The notes beneath the pieces were generated by a model. The model was not told where the DNA came from. It ran no database searches and saw only the letters and a list, made by a program, of their open reading frames with translations. A stretch of DNA of 64,000 nt from Heterodera schachtii (lineage: Eukaryota > Nematoda > Chromadorea > Rhabditida > Heteroderidae). A program made the position numbers and the translations under genes. The stretch lies in contig SIJG01000002.1 in NCBI GenBank assembly GCA_023374025.1, positions 1,647,790 to 1,711,789 of the forward strand, read 5' to 3'. The number at the start of each line of letters is the position of its first letter. Position 1 is the stretch's first letter. Of this stretch, positions 12,901 through 25,063 are shown in pieces.

Positions 12901-15900
12901 AATTTCAAACTTTATAAATAATTTTTTTTAATTTTTTTTTCGCAAAATTTTTTTTGTACAAATGGCATCATAAAGGCCGCTAATTTGTTTTAATTTGTTA
13001 ATTTTTAGGGATATTTGAGTCATTTTTGAAGAATTCCAGCGGAGAATAAGTGCCGCCGGTAAATTTAAAATTTAATGAAATTTATTAGAGGAAAATTTTT
13101 AAAAAATATAAAATTATTAGAGAAACGATCAATTTTACTTAAATATTAAAAATTGGCTGATTTCATTCATTTAATTGTTCGACTGACTGCTCATTTCCAG
13201 CGCCACGCCCGTGAAACGCGTCTGCACACTTTCGAGACGGTCGCCACGCGAAATCCAAGCGGGAGAGACGCGACAATCGCCGGACAACTCATCTGAATGA
13301 ATCTATTAAAATTAAATTTCGAATTTAAAACCACCGGCGGAAACGAATTCGCATTCAAATTTGGGCGTCACGCCGGGGGGAAACGAATCCCATCGGTTGA
13401 TGAACAGCCCGAACTCGGGCTGCGAGTCGGCAGGGCATCGCTTACACACTGAAAAAAAACAAAATTCGGAAACCAATTTGAATTGTTCTGCCTGCTAATT
13501 AGGGGTATTAATTAATTGCCTATTCCGTCCTCCGACACTTCGCCCTCGGCGCATTTTTGGCATTCGCCGCTTTGCGGGTTACGGTACATCCCAAGCGCAC
13601 ACGGTAGGCACTGCTCCAACTCACTCAACGCCTAAATTCCAGAGAACATTCTTGATTTTTTCAAAAAGATTTTTGCACCTACCGTAAATGCGCCGGGTTC
13701 GTCAAGGCATACTGTAGGCTCAATTTTTCGCTGATAAATCCGGCGAGTGCCATTGCACTGCTGAGGACGTACGGGATGGAAGTCAATGGGTTGGCACTTT
13801 GGACGGAGTTGGCACATTCCCGAACGAGGCTCTGGCATTTTACCAATGCCAAAACTTGATTAAAAATTTCAATTTTAATTACCTGCCCATTGATGCGTTG
13901 CGCATTCGCCGCATCGGCGTGCCCCCGCCGTGCTGAAAGTGTTCTGTGGGCATGGCTCGCACTGCTGGGCGCCGTGTTGGTCGACGAATGTGCCCGCCGG
14001 GCATGCCGAACACTCCGGGGTGAATGCCAAGCCAGACAGGTCGAGCCGAAGCAGACGGATCATCTCCATCCGAGTGGACAGCACCGGATCGGAGGAGACA
14101 CTCCAAGTGATCTGTTTGTTGGAAGGGCCAATCAATCGGTCAATCGATCAATCAATAAATTGGGGACTGATCTGATCAAAAGCTATCTGATCAGAGAGTC
14201 GGTCATCTCATTTACTATAATTACATAATTAGTAATGATCACAAACAATAAAAAAATATGGCATTGAATTCTTTATTCCGAAATTTAAATCACTTTTTAT
14301 GAATGATGGAATTGGTCAGCCCCCGAACGAAAACCGCACTTTTATAAACTGTTTTGCTAATTGCCTTGGCCATGGCCCACCCGTGCCAATGGAATTTTCT
14401 TGCCAAATTTTGGCCCGTCCGAAGGGCCAATCGCTGCACACGGAGGTCGCCTTCCGCCGCGGACGATTGTTGCGTCTCCGCCTGCTTTTGCTGTTGGTGC
14501 TGCCGTTGCTTCTGTCTCGGCATTTGTGTGCCGTGTCCGCCGCCGCCGCCATCGCCGCCGGCACCACCGTAACTTTGGCACTGTGCGTTGCGCACGCGCA
14601 GCTGAGAGATCAGTCCGCGACTGTCCCGGCTGATACGGTAGCGAAACTCGGCGAAGCCCGGACGGACCAAATGCAGCGCAATGCTAAGTGTAGACTGAAG
14701 GGGAAAAGGCCAACAGGAAAAGATAAAGCACAAAAGGACAATTTTTATTTAAAAAAATGGAAAAATTTAATTAAAATGGAAATAAATTGAATTTAAAGTT
14801 TGAATAATATTTTAATTAATAAAATTTAAAATTGAAAATAATTTTTTTAAATATTAAATTAAGTGAATTTCAAATCAAAAATGCAATTTGGTTTTACCCC
14901 ATCAAAATCGGTTTAATCTATGTTTATCTGATTGGCATTTGCCTCCGTAAGAAGTGCCACTCTCGACCATGAAGTCTCGAACTTTTGCCCCAATTTGGCC
15001 GTTTTTTGGAATGCCTTCGTTTGTTGTGCCCTACTCACTTCGCAATGGGTCCACCGATAGCGCAGTTCGCCCTCCTCCACCGCCCATCCGCTGGCACCAC
15101 CTCCGTTTTGGCACTGTGCGCCCATGGCACCGCCGCTGCTGAACAAATTCGCAAATGATTCGTCTGCCGGCGAATTTTCCACGGTAAATCCCTCCGGCAA
15201 TTTGTCCCCTTCGAATTGTTCGTAGCGCAATCGATCACCCAACGAATAAGTGCCTGGGGGAGGGGAAGGAGGGAGGAATTTGATGGCATTTTTTTACTCG
15301 AAAATGCCAAAAATAAATTTATATTCAATTGGCTTTTTTTGTGCACGAGTATTTAATCATAAATAAATATGCATATGTATTTTATGCCATTCCTTCTTCT
15401 TTACCCGGTTTGCATTGTTCACACTTTTGCGAATGCATTTCAAGAAAATGACCCGCCGGACAAATTACACCTGAAAAAATTTTATTACATAAAATTGAAA
15501 TTTAAAAAATAAATAAGAATAAATTACTGCAATTCAGCCCGTGTTTCGGCGCCGGCACTGAGTCGGCCGAGCACAAAAAATTGTGGGAGCGCGGCACGGC
15601 GTAAAGCCATCGTTTGTCAAAAATGGGAAAATAATATTTTAAATTTATTAATTTTACTTTAATTAATAATAATTATTAATTTAAATGAAAATGTAAAATA
15701 TTTAAAAATTAATTTAATTTAAATAAATATTTAATTAAATTAGGTATTTCCACAGACTGTTCTGGTCACATGGTGTGTATTGAAAGACCAAATCAGCCTC
15801 CGAACAGTGCCGAACTTCGCCCGCAAAATTGTCGGCATCGGACAAAATGGGCGAGAAAAGGACGAAAAGCGGAAGGAATAGCAAAAAAGGGAAAGACAAA

Positions 15901-15962
15901 TTTGGCACAAAGCAAAATGGGACGGCACTAAACAAAAAAAAAACAGTGTCGAAATTTGGCAT
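9992..15962 (-). CDS. ELAPOR/EIG121-like transmembrane glycoprotein (multi-exon)
   Basis: The minus strand carries exons in the order of ELAPOR1/2 (EIG121) proteins, endosome/lysosome-associated type I membrane proteins with a cysteine-rich, growth-factor-receptor-like ectodomain. The start MPNFDTVFFLF at 15962 begins a hydrophobic signal sequence. Then come CSEADLVFQYTPCDQ, the cysteine motif PAGHFLEMHSQKCEQC (about 15440), RLRYEQFEGDKLPEGF (about 15220), FRYRISRDSRGLISQ (about 14650), TPECSACPAGTFVDQ (about 14010), PQQCNGTRRIYQRK (about 13750), LYAINATNTG (about 12110), MHFDISALRETALTA (about 11560), CPDGTCDGC and GCPLC (about 10400-10330), and one membrane segment RLLLVVAIVLILFLSLII followed by basic residues (about 10070-10010). 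Introns are numerous and short. The model ends at an in-frame TAA at 9992, but the TM exon also ends at a GT donor, so a tail exon further left (9274-9483) is possible. Family call is strong; several exon edges are uncertain. Confidence 0.85.
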
Positions 15963-16374
15963 TTTCTAATTAGGGCAATTAAAAATGCTAAAGCCTTTTC
16001 GTATCATTAAATTAAAACAAATTAAGTGAATTCTTTTGCCATTTCACTTTTTTACTCACATTTTCATTTTTTGCTGCTTCTTTCTTCCCATTTTCCTTCT
16101 CCTCCTTCGCATCGCATTTTGCTCCTCCGTTTTGTTGCGTTTTTTGTTCTCCGAATGGATAATCCGTGGCGGATAAAGCCGAGAATTATTTGGTTATTAT
16201 CCGATCTGAAAAGGCGGCGAAGCTTTTAAGTGTTCGTCGTCGATGTGCCCGGCCGGGGCGTGCCATTGCATTGTGAGTAATTAAGGGGGGAAGCGGGCGA
16301 CGACGGCGGCGCAGTGCCAAAGGGCCGCGGGGGACGGCATTTGGCCAATGGCACAAAGGGACGGAGAGGGCCAG

Positions 16375-16615
16375 CAAGAGAGAGAGAGAGAGGGAAATGC
16401 TGGAAATATTGGTGAGAAAAGGAAAGCGGACAGTGACAAAATGAGAGGCTGAGAAAATAGAAAGAATAAGGGAAGGGAGAGAGAGAGAGGGGGAGAGAGA
16501 GTGAGAAAGAGAGGCAAACAGAGAAGAGAGAGTGAGAGGGAAACACAGAAGAGAGAGTGAGAGGGAAACAGAGAAGAGAGAGTGAGAGGGAAACAGAGAA
16601 GAGAAACAATAAAAT
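16375..16615. repeat. GA-rich microsatellite with ~25-bp tandem unit
   Basis: Purine-rich tract; from about 16520 to 16610 a unit of roughly 25 bp (agagagtgagagggaaacag) recurs about three times with few differences. Confidence 0.85.
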
Positions 16616-17488
16616 GAGAGAAACAGAGAGTGCCATTGGCAGCAAAAATTCTCCCCCAAGGCCTCCCAATTTGGCACTTTCTGTTCTCCCCTGTCTTTTT
16701 TTCTTCTCTTCTGATAATAGCTGTACTATTTCTTTACATTTTTGCTTCTCTCCTCCTCATTTCATGGCAAGTAACAATATTTGCTATTCCATCGATATGT
16801 ATTTTTGTTTTTTTTTTCATTTTAGGATTAAATTTCTAATTTCGCATTCATTGTGGGAATGCCGCCTCCGTTCGTCCACAATTCCGAGTGCCATAAATGG
16901 CTTTTGCCTGCTGAACCAATGGGAAACATAATGCCAAAAATGATTTTCAAACGCCACAAAGCGGTGGGTTGTCTCCTAAAGCATTGGAAAAGACGGGACC
17001 AAACAATTAAAATAATCCCTTTGTCCACCGGCAAATGCCAAAACGAAACATTGGGGCTTAATTTAATGCCGGAATTGTCCATATGTATTTATTTGTAAGA
17101 ACCATCCATCTCTCGTCGTAGAAAAGAAGGAAAAGCCATCGGACGAACGGAGGACGATTCCCCCCCCCCCCCCCCCCCCTCATTAAGGAGGAGGGAATTG
17201 GCGGATTTAGCCAATGTTATAATTAGGTATAAACTTTCTTTTTTTAAAAACATAATTTCTTTTTGAAAAAATGCCTTAATGCCCCAATGGATCTCACAAC
17301 ATTCCCCGAAGGAGTTTATATGTACAACGGACAATAATTAAAAATTGGCATTTTAAGGTTAAATCATTTTATTGATAATTTTTAATGTTTTTAGTTACTT
17401 TATACAAAGTCCATATTTTAAGATCAAATTTGGCGTTTTTAGTCCATATAATTTATAACCCTAGTTATTAGTGATGCTCAAGACCAAA

Positions 17489-17602
17489 AATTTCCCCAGA
17501 CTCGACCACGAGACTCGACCCCGAGATCCGAGACCGAAAACCCCGAGACCGAGACCAAAAAAATAAAACCCGAGACATTCTCGAGCCGAGACCGAGACTT
17601 AA
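17489..17602. repeat. GAGACC/CTCGA-rich dispersed repeat
   Basis: Dense repetition of cgagac, gagaccgaga and ctcgacc words. The same word family appears at 33183-33540 and 60785-60852 in this window, which suggests a dispersed repeat. Confidence 0.55.
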
Positions 17603-18096
17603 AGAATCAAAATTATGTATAAAATGCCATGCCGTAAATTTAACGACAAAATGTGCAAAATCTGTCAATTGTTTTTCGGCATTTTTGAACAAACTTCAAA
17701 TATTTACACAAACATGGTAATTAGTGACTCGTTTTCCTTCTCTTTCATTCCATTACCATCACATTTTGCGTCTCTTCGCCCTTTTCCGTTGCCAATTTCG
17801 CCTTTTCTTTGTCCGTTTCACTGATTTGAGTGAATGGCGCCGGCTGATCAGTGGCGACCATTGCGAACAGCGCATTTGCCTTGGGGCATTGAAATTTGAT
17901 TTGAAATTAATTGAATCGGTTGTTTTGCCCGAGACCGGAGAATTTGGCAGCTTTTCATTGATCAATTTGGTGCCATTTACGAGTAATTTCGAAAAATGAT
18001 TCACATGGAATGACAACACTATCGAAACTGGTCATTTATGGGAGCTCATAATGCATTGTTTCCACCACAATAGGCCATTTGCCATTTTATTAACTG

Positions 18097-20590
18097 TCAA
18101 ATATTTTTAAAATTTAATGCCATTTTTATAATGCCAAAATTTTGCAAAATATTGGCAGTTTTAATGCCAAAAATGGACGAGGAAGGGGGCGGGAAGGGGG
18201 GCAAGACTCCTCTCGTAAGCCCTTCTCTCAACAAATGAGTGCCGGCAGTCAAAGAAACTCTCACCACGATCAGCATGACGGCCAACAGAATGAACACCTT
18301 TCGCCACTGATCTCGATCAGTTTCATCCTCAACAAACAGCCAAAGCAGGGCTGGGCCCACGAAAAGCGTCAAACTCTTCACGAATTGGATGTTGGCCACC
18401 ACAAAGTGCGAGTACTGCCTGAACATGATGGCGATGGCATTTGAGTAAAATTTACATTCATTTTTCAATCATTTTTTTTGCCTCGAGCAAAGAGTGCCGC
18501 ATTTGTAAAAGCCGCCCCCGGCGGTGGACAGCAGCATCAGAATGGCGGTGAAAATCAGCACTGTCCACATGGGCCGGTCCACGGGAACGAAGCCAATGGC
18601 CAAATAGGCAATGGCCGGCACTCCGACGGCGATGGTGTTGAACAGAATCAGCTTGGTACGCTCGGGAAGGCACCTGCGAAAAGCGGCACAAATTGGGGCG
18701 GCGCCGGAGGGGACACAGTATGGCAATCAATAATGCTTATTCATCGCCATACTGTACGTATTACGCACTTGAATTGGTCGCTACAGTAGCCAAACAGAAA
18801 TTTGAGCGGAATGTGCGAAAGGGAAGGCAATGCGCCCAGAAAGCCCGTCTTTTCGATACCGTAGTGCAACACTAAAACCAAAATTAGCGATACGGTAATA
18901 AGTATGGAAAATAGCAACTGAGAAGTGAGAGACCGTGTGCGAAGGGAGTACGGTAGATAAACCAATATTCGAACCAAGAAGGATTTGTTCGATTTTGGGT
19001 CTGTTTAGCCTTGGCTAATTTTGTCAGTACAGTAGCACCCGTCAGTTTTTACCGTAGTTCAGGTAGCTGGGAATGTACATGAGCAGAAAGACGCCCGAGA
19101 AGAGGTCGGCAAATGCATTTAGCCACACCACCCAAATGAGGCGACTGCGCAGAATTTGCTTAAGGGGCAAACAATTGGAAATTGGCCAAATTAAGTTTTT
19201 ATGAAGGCATTTTGAAATTAAAAACAAATAAATATTTATCTGTGTTTTTGCCTCTTTCGAATAAAACTTTTGCCAAGGACAGACTGACTTTGTACGGCAC
19301 AAATTTGTCCATTTCGATGTGCGCGCGGCTTTTGCCCCGGTGGATTTTCTCCACTTCGATGTCCGACACAAAGCGATTGGTGCGCGGATGGTCGTTGTAG
19401 AAGAACAGCCAAAGCAGAAACAGCAAAGCGCAGGCCAACGCATGCACATAATAAACCATGGGCCAGCCGAAACGCGACTCGCAAATCTTAGGGAGGGAAA
19501 TTGGGGAAGGGATTAAAGGAGAAATGCCAAAGTATGGTAGGGGATTAGAGGGGAAATGCCAAAGTATAGTAGGAGAGATGTCAAAGTATGGTAGGGGAAA
19601 TGCCAATGTACGGTAGGGGGTTCGAGTGGAAATGCCAATGTACTGTAGCGGGTTAGAGGGGAAACGCCAAAGTACGGTAAGCTGATTAAAAAGCTTTTTA
19701 AAAGTGTGCCAACCATTCCGGAGATGGGATTAGTGATGGTGGTGGACAGGGGCGAGTAGCAGGTCAGCACGGAGATGAACAGCGCGTTCTGCTTCAGGCT
19801 GGCCCACCGGGAACAGATCATGCCCATGGCGGCAAAGTCAGCTGCGTAGGAAATGCCCTGGAAAAGTGGGGAAGAAGTGATCGAAGAATTGCGAAAAAAA
19901 TCTGATGTTGTTTTTGCCTGAACAAAGCGAAGTGCCAAAAACAGGTTGAAACTGAACGATGTCGCGATTGGAATAAGCGCAGTGGCAATGGCTGAGGCGA
20001 ACCCGGCACCGAACAGCACGAAACGGGCACCGAAATGAGTGTACAGCCAGGAGAAAGGGGAAAGTGCCGAGCATTGAGCCGACCGCAACGGCCCACCTGA
20101 AAAGTGCCAAGGCATGCTCATAAGTGTGAAATCACTCTTCTGCTGCTTACATCAATTGGTTTTTCTGCTGCGGAGTGTAAGCGACGGATTGTTGCTGAAA
20201 ATGGTAATTAATTTTAATAATAATAAAAATGCCATTTTGGATTATTTCGCTCACTTCGGCACCGCTTCGATCGGTGCCATTGGTCGACGGCGAACCCATG
20301 CAAATCAATGTGAAGTTCAGTGCCAACATGTTGGACGAAATTGAGGTCAAACAGAGCCAACTCAGAAGCAAAATGAAATATCTGAGAAAAGCGTGCAAAA
20401 CTTAATCTTTTCAATATTTTCAATCTTTCTTCAATTTTTACCTAAATCTTCCGCAAAAAGTGCCGCTTTTGCTCTGCTCTTTTTGCCCTTTGGCAGTGCC
20501 ATTCTCTGCTACCCTCTCCAACAATTCCTTCTTCTGCTGCTGTTCCGTTTGCTTCTGTTTCGTCTCCCCGTCGTCGTCATCTTTTAACAT
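18097..20590 (-). CDS. SLC17-like major facilitator transporter
   Basis: Multi-exon minus-strand gene. The start MLKDDDDGETKQKQ at 20590 opens a hydrophilic Gln/Lys-rich N-terminus. Exon 1 ends with a GT donor at 20442, followed by TM1 (YFILLLSWLCLTSIS), a loop with NFT and NGT glycosylation sites, then WAVAVGSMLGTFPFSW, RFVLFGAGFASAIAT, LRFVQGISYAADFAAMGM, GWPMVYYVHALACAL, RFVSDIEVEKIHRGKS, WVVWLNAFADLFSGVFLL, HIPLKFLFGYCSDQFK and later helices. This order and the loops after TM4 and TM6 match the SLC17 anion transporter family (vesicular glutamate/nucleotide, sialate, phosphate). Substrate cannot be assigned; the sequence looks like the nematode-expanded branch. Oddity: between TFP and FSWLYTHFG the frame shifts because of one extra T (about 20051-20060). 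Two introns carry TACNGTA-rich minisatellites. The C-terminus after about 18270 is uncertain. Confidence 0.82.
19530..19690. repeat. Intronic ~40-bp minisatellite with TACNGTA cores
   Basis: Inside an intron of the SLC17-like gene, units such as gggaaatgccaaagtatggt recur about five times with variation; each ends near a TAC/TAT-N-GTA word (tatggta, tatagta, tacggta, tactgta). Confidence 0.7.
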
Positions 20591-21928
20591 CGCTAAAACA
20601 TTTATATATTTTATTTGTTTTATATTTTTTAAAATATTTATTTAAGAGGATTTGGAGGAAATTTTTTTAAATAACAATTGGTCATTTGATAAGAGAAAAG
20701 AGAGAGAATTGGTCGCTGATGAACGGGCAAAAATATTTTCTATGAATGGCGAGAATTAATGGAAGAGGAAAAGCGGAAAAATGGGGGAAAAGGGGGGAAA
20801 AAAGGGGGGGGGGAGGGAGTGGTGGGAGGGAGCATAAAGGAGGGTGGGGGGGGGGGAGTTGAGGAAAATAGGGCCTGGCAAAAATTACATGAATTTAAAG
20901 GGGAAAAGTGAGGGAAAAGTGAAGGGGTGCGGCAAATAGTGGGGGGGGGGGAGGTAAAGGAAAACATGGACAAAAGGGCGGGGAATTTGGAAATTCAGAA
21001 ATTTGGGCCGGATAGAAGCCGCTTGGTGGGGGGGGGGAGGAGAAGGGGTTACCGTAAGGGGAGGAGAAGGGGTTACCGTAGGGGGAGGAGAAGGGGTTAC
21101 CGTAGGGGGAGGAGAAGGGGTTACCGTATTTCTTCTTTTATACCCCCCCCCCCCTCCATTATAGCCGCTCCTCCGATGGGTTCAAAAACCGACCCCCGAG
21201 GGCTCTATTAGAAGAGAAAGACAATTTGCCGGGTCTAATCCCCTTGTCAGCAGTTCACAATTTTTAAAAATGACATTCACGTGATCAAAACCATAAAACA
21301 CGATGATTAGCATTGATTTAAGTGGTTTTTTTTGTGTCGAAAAATGGATTTTTTGAAGGCCAATGGCTGCCGTTGCTGAACATATTTATTTATCAATACA
21401 AAAGTGTAGGGAAAAAGGTGATGAATTGAGACGAAATTATCAATTGGGGAATTAATTGGGCATTTATTTATTTATTATTTTATCAGTCAATTGGAGCGGT
21501 CGAAATGAAAGAAAATGGCCAAGGGAAGGAAAAAGGAATCGAAAACGGAAAAGTGTAAGCGAACTTTGGGGTTTGGCAAGGCAAAAGCACCCATTTCCAT
21601 TCTTTTGTCTTGAGGGAAATTGTCAAAAATTCGGAACAGAGCAAAAACCAAAAAGTAAAAAATGGGGCAAAATAAAAATAAAAATAATTTAATAAATTGA
21701 AATTCTACAGTAAAAATTATAATACACATAAATGCACATACAGTATTATATACAGAGGTAGTAAATGACTTAAAATCATTTGCTGCAAGTGGTTTAAATG
21801 GTAAATTAAATACAGAAATTGTTGCTTTGTATCTACAGTATCCCATGCCATGCCATCGTTCGTCGGCATTTTTCTGTACTCTGATCACGATCAGATCAAC
21901 ATTCGATCGATCAGTCCTCAGTCACTGA
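20591..21928. other. Intergenic region with G-rich tract and minisatellite
   Basis: Between the 5' end of the SLC17-like gene and the 3' end of the GPCR gene. Contains a G-rich stretch (about 20780-21050) with several runs of 7-11 G and the 24-bp minisatellite at 21036-21128. The Arg/Gly-rich reading frame across the minisatellite is a repeat artefact. The left part should hold the SLC17-like promoter. Confidence 0.6.
21036..21128. repeat. ~24-bp G-rich minisatellite containing TTACCGTA
   Basis: Four tandem units of gggaggagaaggggttaccg followed by tag(g), with one a/g variant in the first. Each unit holds the TACCGTA palindrome-like word found scattered through introns in this window. Confidence 0.88.
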
Positions 21929-24900
21929 TCAGTTGGACTCCGTCCGCCACTGTCTCGCCGATTGCGAACCGCCGCCTCGGTTGCGCCCAATTAGCTCTTC
22001 CGCCGTGGGTGTGGCGTCGTCAAATTCGGCACCACTTTGGCGCAACATCGCTTCGCGCAGAGAGAGCGACGACTGTTTCTGCACACGGTAAGTGGGTGCC
22101 GCGTACTGTAAGGCAAAGGGCGCGTGGCAAACAAATTAGCCGATAATTGCATTAATTGTTAATTAGGGCGTTTATTGCATCACTGTCCCTCCTCAATCAA
22201 GTGATAAGGCTATCGATCAATCAGTTGACCATCGACTGATAATTATTAGTCAATTAGTTGGCAATTAGCCCATTAATCGGTCGGCCACCTGTTGCTGGTG
22301 GTAATGCGATATGTAATTGTTCTGCTGCTGTTGCTTCTTTTGTTGGTGGTTGTGCTGGGTCTGTTTCTGTTCCTTGTTGGTGCCGTTCTGCGAGGTTCGG
22401 CCGCGCAAATGACGCGCGATGGAAGCGAAAAGGGCGGAGCAATTTTTGGGCGGCGAAATGGCGGCGGCGGAATGGCCGCCGCCATGTTGCTGCAAATTGT
22501 TGGATATTCCGCCAACACTGGTCATGTTGGTCTGAGTGGCCAAGTTGGACAGTGCCATCGACGAGTACTTCTTGCGATTGCGCCCGTGGAACTGTGCCAG
22601 GGAAAAATGGAAATTTGATTTTTTGGAAGTAATTAACTCTAATGGCCAATGGAAAGCCAAGGACAAATCCAAGAACAAATCAATTCCGGCAATAAATTAC
22701 CAAATGAGCGTTCAAAATCAGCACCGCTCGGCGTCGAAAGTGCGCGGAGCTGGAGCAGAACAGGAAGAAGTTGAGCATTTTGCCTAAAAACAGGGGCCAA
22801 TTTGAATTGAAGCGGTCAATTAATTTTGACAAATCTTTTAATTGATTCTTAATTTTTTTGTTACCGGTGACCAGGATACTGTTGAGGATGGCCGATACGG
22901 TAACCAATTCGGAGTGCGGGGTGAGAAAGTGCTCCCAAATGACGGGACCCAACTGCAAAACACCGTTTGTATTTACAATTAACCATGTCTTACCGTACCC
23001 AACCCAAAATGAGTAATGGCAGCCTACCGTAGGGAGATGGGTTACGGTGAAGCAGGAGACAATCGCGATTACTGTGGCGGTCACTTTGCGCTCACGACGC
23101 TGAAAGGTTGCGATGTCGGAGTATCTGCTGCGAAAGAGGCAAGAGGAAATGTGAGCATGTCCATTTGTTTAAGGGGCGGTGGGCAGTGGGAAATTATTGG
23201 TACAGTAAGGAATGAGTACAGTACAAAGAGGCAGGAAGAAACGGTAGAACAATGAGAGGGACAAACCCAAACTTAAAAAAAGACAAATTTAAGCATTTCA
23301 GGTGCCGGTCCCGGTCCCTAAAAAGGCAAATAGCATTCCCAGAGTTGGCATGACATGGAAATATGCCAAAGGAACGGGCGGCTTTTGCACCCGAGTGCCA
23401 ATCCATATAAAAAAGGCTATTCCCGACATGGTCTTGGCATAGCACTTGGACCCGCCGGAGGAACGATTGGTTTTGTCGGCCCCGTTCCCCGCCGAAGCCA
23501 CCGAAATTCCTGCTGTTGCTGCTGCATTTGTTGCGACTTGGAGGAGCCTGAACTGGTCGAGGAGCGCGGGAGCAGCTGTCGCTTGCGCAAAAAGTACACC
23601 AAAGAGACATTGAGGACGGTGACGGCGACAACGGGCAGAAAAACGCCGAGCAGCGACTGGGCGTACTTGGCAATGCGCACATAATGGACCAGCAGAGGGG
23701 AGGAAGTGATCAGCTGATCAAAAGGACAAAGTGATCAACAAATTGAGAAATTAATTAATTTATTTGGATTCATATCATTAATAATTGATAGATTATTAGT
23801 TAATTGATCAGTTAGAGAAATCTAAATGATCAAAATCAGTTAAAGGAGTTTGGCTTGATATTATTGGCTCTGATTGATCCGTTAGAAAAATGAAGTTAAA
23901 ATTTCAAAGTGATCAAATCAGTAAAAGGGGTTGGGCTTGATCAGCAACAGAAGGCAGAGAGTGCAAAAAGTGATAAAAAAGAAGGAAGCTGATCATTAGG
24001 CAGATGAGCAGACAGAAAGTGATCAGCAGAAGTGCACACCTCGCTGACGTGTTGGATGCGCGGATGGACGCGGTCGCATTGGTCGACGCGAATTGTGACG
24101 CGATAGTCCAAATGGTGGAACAGAGAGAGGCCAAAAGCGAGGCCGAAAATGGCGAGGATCAGCAGCAGCAGACGCTGGTCACGAAGCTGAAAACGCTAAA
24201 CCAAGCACAGAGAGAAATGATTTATGAAGGGCGGAATTTTAAAAACAATTTAAAAACGGAAAATTTAGAAAAAAATTTACGAATTTTATAGACGAAAGAT
24301 TTTAAACAAAAATTCAAAAAGAATTTTTAGGCATTTCTTCTCTCACTGTGTGCATCGGATGGCGAACGCCGCTGAAGCGTTCTAATGACACGGCCAAAAC
24401 GAGGCTAAAACATTTTAATTGAATTTGAATTATATTTTGATATATGGCACAATGTCGCTGCGGTTGAGAAGCAATTGGCCAATGCCACCCAATGAATTTT
24501 GGTGAAGCTAAAATTAAAATTTAAAAAAAATGGAAATTTAATTTCAAATTTAATGAACATGTAAAAGTAGGCGAATCGAATGCTTCTGTAGAAGACGGAG
24601 AAGGAGGCCAAAGAGTGGGGCAACATGCAGAAGAGGAAGGCCAAGTCGGCGAATGCCATGGCCGAGAGGAGAGTGTTGGCCTTGGGGAAACGCGGAAAAT
24701 AATAAATGCGACCATTGGCACGACGGAGGAGGCGAAAACGGCATTTACGGACAAAATGCCAAATGCCAACAAAAACCAACCTGATTCTTCATGCCGGAGG
24801 ACAAAAGGACGCACAAATTGATGGAATTGCCAACGACGCCCAGGCAAAATTGGACGGGGAAAACGTAATGCTGAAAAGTGGCGGAGAATTAATTGGCCAA

Positions 24901-25063
24901 GAAAATGCCAAAATGGAACACGGAAAATAGGGGTTACCTGAATGTAATAGTCGACCTGATAAAGAATGGTTTAAATTTTGGCATAAAAATGTTCACTTGC
25001 CATGCCAACGGTCAGTGCCATTCCCTGGACGGAAGTGCCGTTGCCGACGGCGCTGCAATTCAT
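21929..25063 (-). CDS. Rhodopsin-family GPCR, probable neuropeptide receptor
   Basis: Multi-exon minus-strand seven-helix receptor. It starts at MNCSAVGNGTSVQGM (25063), an extracellular N-terminus with NCS and NGT sequons, and exon 1 ends with a GC donor at 25000. TM1 QFCLGVVGNSINLCVLL has the GN motif; TM2 LLSAMAFADLAFLFCMLPH has the conserved LxxAxxD; TM3 is KIHWVALANCFSTAATF, ending LVLAVSLERFSGVRHP, where LERF replaces DRY; TM4 LLLLILAIFGLAFGLSL; TM5 LLGVFLPVVAVTVLNVSLVY; a Ser/Gln-rich third loop; TM6 VTATVIAIVSCFTVTHLP; TM7 ELVTVSAILNSILVTGKMLNFFLFC then HFRRR. The TM7 end resembles FMRFamide-type invertebrate peptide receptors. The C-tail is Gln/His/Asn-rich and the last exon (YAAPTYRVQKQSSLSLRE to stop) ends at 21929. 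Ligand unknown. One intron (23700-24025) is packed with TGATCA. Confidence 0.85.

Larger units (their letters stand above)
15963..18096. other. Intergenic region with GA microsatellite and repeats
   Basis: Lies between the 5' end of the ELAPOR-like gene and the 3' end of the SLC17-like gene, both on the minus strand, so it should hold the ELAPOR-like promoter. Seen: a GA-rich microsatellite (about 16375-16615), a run of about 19 C (near 17161-17179), and a GAGACC/CTCGA-rich repeat at about 17489-17602. Open stretches here are low-complexity artefacts of the GA tract. No convincing gene. Confidence 0.6.

Noticed and set aside
16186..16677. Minus-strand frames full of SLSLSL
   Set aside because: Direct translation of the GA/CT microsatellite.
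20927..21211. Arg/Gly-rich frame (RRGYRRGRR repeats)
   Set aside because: Comes from the 24-bp minisatellite at 21036-21128; no gene context.
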